From: Guadua angustifolia
Lineage: Eukaryota > Streptophyta > Magnoliopsida > Poales > Poaceae
Assembly: GCA_036346375.1 (NCBI GenBank)
Contig: CM070501.1
Location: 36,848,539 to 36,912,538, forward strand
Direction of reading: 5' to 3'
DNA: 64,000 nucleotides
Position 1 is the stretch's first letter; each line of letters opens with the position of its first letter. Both the position numbers and the translations under genes were made by a program. The notes beneath the pieces were generated by a model. That model was given only the letters and a program-made list of their open reading frames with translations. It was not told the DNA's origin and did not search any database. Shown here in pieces: positions 57,015 to 64,000 of this stretch.

Positions 57015-59641
57015 CTATTCTTCAACCTTCTCGGGCTTCTGAAGTAGAAGAGATCTACCACGCCCCATTGTAAAGCCCCTTGTCCCATCTGGCATTCTCG
57101 GTCCAGGAATAGGCTTGTTTACAGAATCGGTACCAGAAATAGTAGTGAATGAACCGTGGCCTGATGGAAAATATGAAAAATATCAGAAGTTTACAATCCT
57201 GTAGCGACGGCAGAGTTACATTACATATACACGACAAAATAGAGTCGCAAAATGTTTTGTATCTGAGAATGAGTACAAATCAGGAAAACTACAAATAGTT
57301 ATCTTGTTGCCTTTTGCATGTGTGTTCCAACATCAATGGTGTACATGGAAGGATATTCAGAATCGAGTTCTTCGGCTTGGTGCAAAGGATAACCATGCAG
57401 AAAAAAAATCTAGTATTATCTACAAAATGTAGCAGAAATTTAAGTCTATGGAGAATTCCCAAGTTAATCCTCATGATGAAAGCAGACCTAGATGGGGAAA
57501 TAGATGACATCATCACATGAACTAGGTAAATAAATGTGTATCACAGCGCAATAGAAAAAGAGATAACAAAGATCATTCATTCATTCCAGTTTCCCCTTTT
57601 CAGAAAGTAGCAGAGTAACATGTTGACCACATCTAGCCTCCCTCATGCATGCATCTGGGAATAGACTCAAGTTATGTGTGCAAATGGAGTCTTCCTGAGA
57701 ATACATTTCATTCAATGCAGCACAAATCTAACCATCGTTGTTCTATCACTACAGCAGTACAAAGAATAATCAGATCCACAAATTTAAGAAGAAAACCTTG
57801 TCCTCTTGTATTTTGCTGAATCTGACCTTTTCCTTGGCCTCTGTATCGACCTTTTTGCCCTCCTTTAGCATTTGTCTTTTGGTGTTGGCACATTTCCTAT
57901 GGATATGGACAACAGGCTATGAGCAAAGATACATAATTGATAATGATGGCAACATTCTTGATGCCAATAATCATAACCTCCCCACAAGCGAAATTATAAC
58001 TAGAGAATACATCTGAACTTTTAGTGTGCAACATATTTACAGTTCAAGAACAAAGGCCCAAACTATCAGTAAGGAAGTGGACATATAAAAGGTGATGCGC
58101 AAGCATACAGGAAAACAAAACCTCAACGATTTTCAACTAGACAATGAAACAAATGAATTGAATAGATGCATGGGATAATTCAGACCTCATGGTTAACATC
58201 AGAGTTTACATTCTCCTTGTCCAAAGCACCCTCTCCTGAATCAGCACCGTCGTTCTTTTCTGATATTGTCTGCTGCTCTTCTTTTAAAGGCTGGCCCTGA
58301 TTGTTCTTTTTGGAAACTGTTCCCTGGTTTTCTTTTGAAAACTGTTTATGCTTTCCTGATCCCATTGCACTTTGTTTAGCTAGAAGTCTGACTTTCATCC
58401 CAGTTCTCCAGTTCCTCTCATCATTTAAGGTGGTAACCTAATATGATCAAACCACATAAAAAAAAGGTAAACCCGTCTAGGCATATAACTCATATTGCTG
58501 AGCACCAAACGGGTCATTAAATATCAGATGAATAACTCACAGCCTTCTCAGCTGCCTCCGCTGCCTCATACTCAACAAGGGCATGCACCTGCACAACCTT
58601 GATCCGTTATCAACTTGAATGCTGAGTGAAAAAGATATAACCAACTTGATCCAGCAGCAGAAAGAAATATTTTTCAGCATCTAGAGAATAGAGATGAATA
58701 ATGTTATTAAATATAATTTCCATGGAATGTATCAAGGGTTATATATTAGAACATCTGTAAGATCTTAAATAATGAAGTCACTAAATGATGTTTAGAGCAT
58801 ACCTTACTGCTTAACATGAAGTCAGGCTTCTTAGAAGTTGCAGATACCCCCACTGAATGTGGATATTGAATGTTTATCTTTATAATCCTGGTATATAAAA
58901 AGATAAAGAACAGTTTCTAAATGTCATAACATCAATTACTAAGAGCTTTCAAAATGTTCTAACATCAGTTACAAGTGCAAATGTGCAATACAAGCAAAGA
59001 CCACTACTAATGTCCAATAACGTACTTGCCAACAGTTCCAAATGTCTCCTGTATACTCTCCATGGAGAAATCTGAAGGTAGATTTTCCACCACAACAGTC
59101 CTTTTCTGCAAACAGGTTAAAGTTGAAACATAGATATATTAGGCATAAAAAATAAATGATATATTCCAATAAGGAAGGAATCGACAATTCACCTTCACAT
59201 CTTTCAAGTCATTGTGTGGCAAGGGATGTATCCTCCTGATCCTTTTCCCATCTGAACTCACAACCTAAAAGATAAGGCAACAATTATAGAGTAAATATTC
59301 ATAGCACCAAGTAGCAATCATTATTTCCATCGGTAGGAATTCCAAAGCATTATTACCAGCTTTGTTGATGTCCTAAGTGCAGCTTCAATTATAGAGAGGT
59401 CCTGAACAAGTTTCTTCATTCTTCTAAATGATGCAATAAGTCCAATAGGAACTATTGGCCTCCTTCTTCGAGGAGCTCCCCACACCGCGGCGTTCCTCCG
59501 CCCTCCAAGCGAGCCCGCTTCCGCGGCGGCGGCGGCAGCCCCGCCACCCATGACGCGCGGCGCTGCCAACCCTGGTCTCGTCGCTCTGATCCGCGCGCGG
59601 TTCCCCTCCGTGAGCGTCGAGGTGATGCGATTGAATCCCAT
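57015..59641 (-). CDS. LARP6-like La-related RNA-binding protein, La motif N-terminally short
   Basis: Eight coding exons join cleanly on the minus strand: 59641-59357, 59264-59193, 59105-59026, 58887-58803, 58588-58541, 58437-58186, 57896-57797 and 57160-57015. They give 355 residues (325 if the second ATG at 59551 is used). Exons 1 and 2 hold the second half of a La motif (VPIGLIASFRRMKKL, then TKLVVSSDGKRIRR). Exons 3 to 6 hold an RRM opening RTVVVENLPSDFSM. A basic Gly/Gln-rich tail and PRMPDGTRGFTMGRGR near the end match plant LARP6 proteins, which bind RNA in the cytoplasm and nucleus. The first half of the La motif, with its usual YYFSD-type helix, is absent. All splice sites are canonical. 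Confidence 0.78.
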
Positions 59642-59826
59642 GCGAAGTAGCTAGCGCTTACGCTCTACGTTATGGTTATCTGTTCGTTCGGATTGATTGG
59701 AAACGGAAGCGTTTAATGTGATGAAAATTTAATCTTTCACCCGGAGTAAGTAGTAACTCTCGCGGCGCTCCCTCTCATGGTGCTACGGCCGCCATACCCC
59801 TTGCTTCTGCCGAAGCTCTACTGCTG
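59642..59826. promoter_or_regulatory. 185-bp head-to-head spacer
   Basis: It separates the starts of the minus-strand LARP6-like gene and the plus-strand gene fragment. No TATA box or missing La-motif coding sequence was found in it. It could act as a shared promoter, or be a rearrangement joint. Confidence 0.35.
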
Positions 59827-60771
59827 ATGCCGGCCTTGCTTGCCAGCGTCAACGCCAATCTTCTTTGCAGGAAGAAGGTTATCGGGCTGGATGATCTTTG
59901 ACTGGATTACTTTCAAACTGGTAAGGATGAGCTCAAAGCTGCTGGTGGTAAGTCTAAGCATGGCCCCAAAGGATATAATTCAGACGACGAAGACAAGCAG
60001 GTCAGGGAGAAGGAGATTAATTTTTGCAGATTTGTTGACGAGTGTGAGGAACAGGTAAATGTCAAACTAACAACATCTCTTTGTAAAAGTATGAGTAACA
60101 GTGGTTCCTTTTTCTATGTTTTTGTTTTGTAAATCTTCTTGAATTTGCAGGTGAAAGAGATGGATGCTGGAGATGATGTACCCCAATGGGGTCAGAAAGT
60201 TTTTGGCTGCGAGGTAAAAAATGACCCTGCATTTATTCGGTTTATTTTGAGTGCCCCAGTTAGGTTCAGTTTTTTTTTTTTAAAAAAATCTACAACTAAA
60301 TTATCCTTATGAACTGTACTTGCAGAAGCCCCCCTCAATTCATAGCAACACAGGAGTTGAAATTTGTCAACTTTTGCAGTCATTCTGTGGAAATGAGCAA
60401 TTAGGTTTTGATCTGGACATCGAGCAAGGTTAGTTCTACTAATGAGTGTGTAATGTTCTGATTTAGCTAAAATGGATATCAGTGACTTACCTCTTTCTTT
60501 AAAAAAAAAAAAACTTTCCTCAGCGTGCCACTATGGTGCTTATGCTTATCTGTTAGTTTGACATTGCTCTACTGCCTTTTGTCCTGCATCTACTTATCTT
60601 TTGTTAAAGGTTTGAGTTTTGTCCCTTCCAGATAATTTCAGCAACTTCTTTATGTTATTTGTGTAGGGGAGTGGTTTCTAGAAGGCATGCTGATGGATGG
60701 ATGGCTTTTGAAGTTGGTCCTCATATATGGTTCAGTTGAAGATTGTATAGCATCGTGGACACTAACCAAGC
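59827..60771 (+). pseudogene. Conserved-looking gene fragment with intact splice sites and an in-frame stop
   Basis: Four exons with canonical borders join in phase: 59827-60054, 60151-60213, 60326-60428 and 60667-60771. Exon 1 starts MPALLASVNANLLCRKKV, meets TGA at 59899-59901, then continues LDYFQTGKDELKAAGGKS and NSDDEDKQVREKEINFCRFV. Later exons read EMDAGDDVPQWGQKVFG, IHSNTGVEICQLLQSF and EGMLMDGWLLKLVLIYG. The smooth joins and conserved-looking acidic and aromatic pattern show that it derives from a real gene. I do not recognise the family. No continuation was found after 60771. It is best read as a 3'-truncated pseudogene. Confidence 0.6.
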
Positions 60772-61683
60772 GTAAGAATTGGTTTCTATGATTTGTTCAG
60801 TTTATAAATTGTTTTATTATATTGCTTTGTCCTGCATTTAAGTCTCATAGTTGCTTTGCTGTCGTGGTCTTCTGGAAGCATTGCTAAATACTATCAATCA
60901 TTCAAACTTTGCTCTCTTCTTTGGCAAGTACCTTTTTTTTTAACATTTTTCCATGAGAAACATGGTTCCGCTTTTGTGGATCAAAATTTTCCAGCATGTG
61001 TGCATGCATGTACCAAAATATTTAGTAATAATTATTGGTGTAAAAGCAACAGAATAAATTCACATTATGACTTGTACAGGTTGTACATGAGTTTCAATGT
61101 AGAATAAATTTGTTCAATATTTTACAATTGTATAAATCTCCCTTATTCTTTCCCTAGCTTTGCATGGTCCTTTAGAAGCTTATGCTGCATTTCTGCTATT
61201 TAAACATGTGCCTCATGTATCGGTATCACTGCCAACTGGTCTGAAGATGCTTGTAGAGTTATCAGTGTTCTTCTCAGTGAAATCCTCATATTGACCTCTG
61301 ATGCAGCACCTTAAGCATTGCAACCTGTGTTGGATTGGTATGGATGACAGATTTTGTTCAGGTTTACACAGACATATGTATCAGCTGGTGCATTATTGGA
61401 TAAATTGTTGCTCAGGCATGTCAGGTGCACATCGTCGATATTTTATGAAAAAAAATGGCTGAGGTTAATCACCATCAATTCCACATCCAGCAGTGATTGA
61501 TACCCAGTTCAGTTTTGCAGTCCCTTCAACTTGTATTAGTTGTTAAAAGTGCAGTCATCTGCATTTCTCTTCTTGGATCTTGTCTAAGCCATGTGCTGCC
61601 TCTGATTGCTCTGTCAAAACAGCATAGTTCTTGCCTATCTTTCTGATATCAAGTTATCAACTGATCAAACTTTGTTTTTGCAG
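60772..61683. other. No coding exon seen between two gene fragments
   Basis: AT-rich, intron-like. It may contain the joint between two unrelated gene pieces. Confidence 0.4.
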
Positions 61684-62922
61684 GATGAAGGTGTAGGTTC
61701 ATTTACTGATGCTGATGATCTTTCTGGAACATTCTCAAAGGTTTGTTTCTTTGAGAAATTTAAAATTTTAGCTACATCCTGTGCATGCATCGGAGGAAAA
61801 AATTCAGACCAAAAAAGTGGTACATTTGATTCTTGGTGTACTCTTTGTATGAGTTAACAAGATCATGATGCATTATTTTCTTTGTAAAATATCGTAGAAT
61901 GCTTATTATCGGTTATCACATGAGCTTCACATATTGGTTTTACCTGAATAACTGACAACTGTTTATCTGATTTTCACGTTTGTCCTGTTACACTTGCTCT
62001 CTTCTTGACCGTTGATGCTTTTCTATTGATCTGATGCATATATATTTGCTTTCAGCTGACGAATTGTTAACGAAACAAAGCACCATGGAATAGTTGGTCA
62101 CGGGGGCTCAGTTTCTAGACAAAGTAAGTAGTGCTCTGTTTTGATCACTTGTCTTTAGAATTCTTTACTTGCTGATACGATTCTTCAATCCACATTGGAC
62201 TACTGGATCCTTTATTAAGTGTGCACTTTTTTTAAATGGGAAATTGTACATGTTGCTAAATGGCAAGTTTTTGTTTTAACAAGGAATGTTTTAGGTATTC
62301 TACAGAAAACTAAATCATAATTTGGGAGACTGTTTGATATCACATGCTTTATTGAGGAACACTTCCAAGTGGCATTATTGTCTGATCAATGGGATGAATA
62401 TATTACACATCTGCTAATCTTATTGCTAGAAAGTAAATTTCAGTTCACCAATGAAAAAAGAATATTCTTCGTTCTTTTGGATTTCTCTGTTTCTAATTTA
62501 TTATCATCTTATTATAATACTGTAATTTATAGATTCTACTGCAGACTCGGCACGAGCCTGAATCTTCATATTGGCCTAAGCAGCCTGTATTAGACACTGA
62601 ACAAGGTCTGGATAACAAGAACTGGTGGTCTCAACCTCCCCATTTATCCCACTTTGCTGATTCCAGACTGCCCAGGACATCCTCATCTCCACACCAAGAT
62701 GCTCAAGTGCACTACAATCCCAATGAACCTATTCTTGGACCAAAGGCATCTCCTTTGCACAGAACGTTGTCATATCCCCAACAAGAGCCTCAATACAATC
62801 ACACTGAGCCAATTCCTGTACCTAAGTCAGCATTCATTTCGTATCCTCTATCCACTTCAGTATCTCATTCTTCACCTGGTAAACGGCATGTTTTATCAGA
62901 CCTATTATCCTTACAGGGCTAG
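61684..62922 (+). pseudogene. Fragment resembling the N-terminal part of PAT1 (mRNA decapping activator)
   Basis: Exon-like pieces are 61684-61740 (DEGVGSFTDADDLSGTFSK), 62056-62123 and 62545-62922. The second piece reads RIVNETKHHGIVGHGGSV only in a frame that opens with TGA, so a base seems lost at its start. The third reads TRHEPESSYW, NWWSQPPHLSHFADSRL, RTSSSPHQ and later EPIPVPKSAFISYP, then stops at LSDLLSLQG. This order resembles the disordered N-terminal half of plant PAT1 proteins, which link deadenylated mRNA to decapping in P-bodies. The helical C-terminal PAT1 domain is missing. A truncated pseudogene is the best reading. Confidence 0.55.
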
Positions 62923-64000
62923 CTGGCACAGGTCCTGATCTGAAATCCATGATTGCACACCCTTGCATGCAAATCGTCAAAGATAACACATCATTAGAAG
63001 AGACCATTTTACATTTCTATTATGTATTAAATAAAATATTCTGTGAAAAAAAAACTGATGCATATACATGCGATATAGAATAAAATACAATAAAATTGCT
63101 AAAAACGTTTGATTTAAACAGACTCTCTTTTGTTTATGCTTCCAATTTTCATAGCAAATACTGGTAGGTATATGACGGAAGAGCACCCCTACATTCAAAT
63201 GTTTTTTTATACATATTTTACCAATTTACAGTTACAGTAATTGTACAGAAATACAGAAGAACAGAAAACCATGAAGGTAGAACAGAAGATCATCAAAAGA
63301 TATAACCTAAATAGAAACCTAGTTTACATAAAAATGGATTCCAAATGGATTGAGTGCCACATTTAGCATAGTGTGTGCATATAAAATTCCTGAAAATATC
63401 ACACATATAGCATGTTCGAAAGGCAATAAGAACACTCTCCCTGTCTTGCCAAACAAGTGCAATATTTGTACCATTCTGTTCGGTGACAAAAGAGCACATA
63501 CATATGTTCCTCTTTAATTTAAAAGTGACTATTCGGTTGTAATTTTTCTCCTTCAAATCTGCAAAAGCTTCTTTCTTGTTCAATCCAACTTGCCTTCTAT
63601 TATCAATCAAAACCAATCCATGTTATTGTAATTATGGAGCTACATCTTGAAAATCCACAATATCCATTCCTATGTGCAATGGAACACACATGACACCTAC
63701 TAAAAAAAATCCATTCCTCTGTGCAATGGCATACAAATGACACCCACCTACAAAGGTAGTCAACATTCAGTTATATGGTGGGGGCAAGGGACAACTCAGA
63801 TGAGTAAGGAACATATCATTTCCCAGCGATATCAACTTGACACAGCTACCATGGCAGAAGACCAGGCAACATCTGTCAATTGTGGGATCAGATTTATTTA
63901 TCTTCATGGTCTGTCAATCAAACTAAAAGCAAGCCAATCAAATTGACTACAGAAACCATGAAAAGACAATGACTACAAAATGCATATGCAAAAGACTTAA
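62923..64000. other. No gene seen to the right edge
   Basis: AT-rich. A short direct repeat (ccattcctatgtgcaatgg and ccattcctctgtgcaatgg, at 63665 and 63711) is present. The 107-codon minus frame at 63293-63616 has no motif. Confidence 0.4.

Noticed and set aside
63293..63616. 107-codon minus-strand frame near the right edge
   Set aside because: AT-rich, no motif, no intron or neighbour support.
1..64000. CRISPR arrays, bacterial operons, phage or defence systems
   Set aside because: No regularly spaced repeats with unique spacers and no prokaryotic gene layout. All recognised genes and transposons are of plant type.

Overview
This window looks like a nuclear chromosome segment from a grass (Poaceae). 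The signs are spliced genes with GT-AG introns, very GC-rich first exons beside AT-rich intergenic DNA, dense small DNA transposons of the hAT and Helitron types, Ty1/copia and chromovirus-like LTR elements, and an L1-type LINE with a DUF4283-like ORF1. The species cannot be read from the sequence alone. No rRNA, tRNA, CRISPR array, bacterial operon or new multi-gene system was seen.

Layout. 1-9.4 kb holds no host gene: decayed copia pol and gag pieces on the minus strand, an LTR-like block, an old hAT-like element whose right end lies in a 110-bp tandem duplication, and unclassified repeats. 9.4-21.5 kb is one LINE, apparently inserted full length with a 15-bp target duplication and a 3' poly(A). 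It was later split by a chromovirus-type solo LTR that carries a ~340-bp foldback. 21.7-24.3 kb is AT-rich repeat. 24.4-27.35 kb is a non-autonomous Helitron with both diagnostic ends.

Host genes. (1) A one-exon ATL-type RING-H2 E3 ligase (28498-29142, +). (2) A one-exon 618-residue coiled-coil protein of unknown function (32810-34666, -). (3) A four-exon group E-like bZIP transcription factor (39535-42417, +) with a 224-bp Helitron in intron 3. (4) A small acidic protein of unknown function (51014-51517, -) with a TATA box and a six-codon upstream ORF. (5) An eight-exon LARP6-like RNA-binding protein (57015-59641, -) that lacks the first half of its La motif. Facing it, 185 bp away, is a run of gene fragments on the plus strand: a conserved-looking piece with intact splice sites but an in-frame stop (59827-60771), then a frameshifted piece resembling the N-terminal half of the decapping factor PAT1 (61684-62922).

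Mobile DNA between the genes: a 1.18-kb hAT element with GC-rich captured-looking sequence (35449-36626), a MITE cluster (37.6-38.4 kb), a complete 6.6-kb copia element with LTRs, PBS, PPT and TSD (43004-49628), a 260-bp hAT MITE (50613-50872), a 5'-truncated LINE (52.85-53.48 kb) and two nested hAT elements (53.87-55.31 kb). The host genes do not form a pathway. What stands out is the insertion history, and how transposons have altered or split coding sequence.
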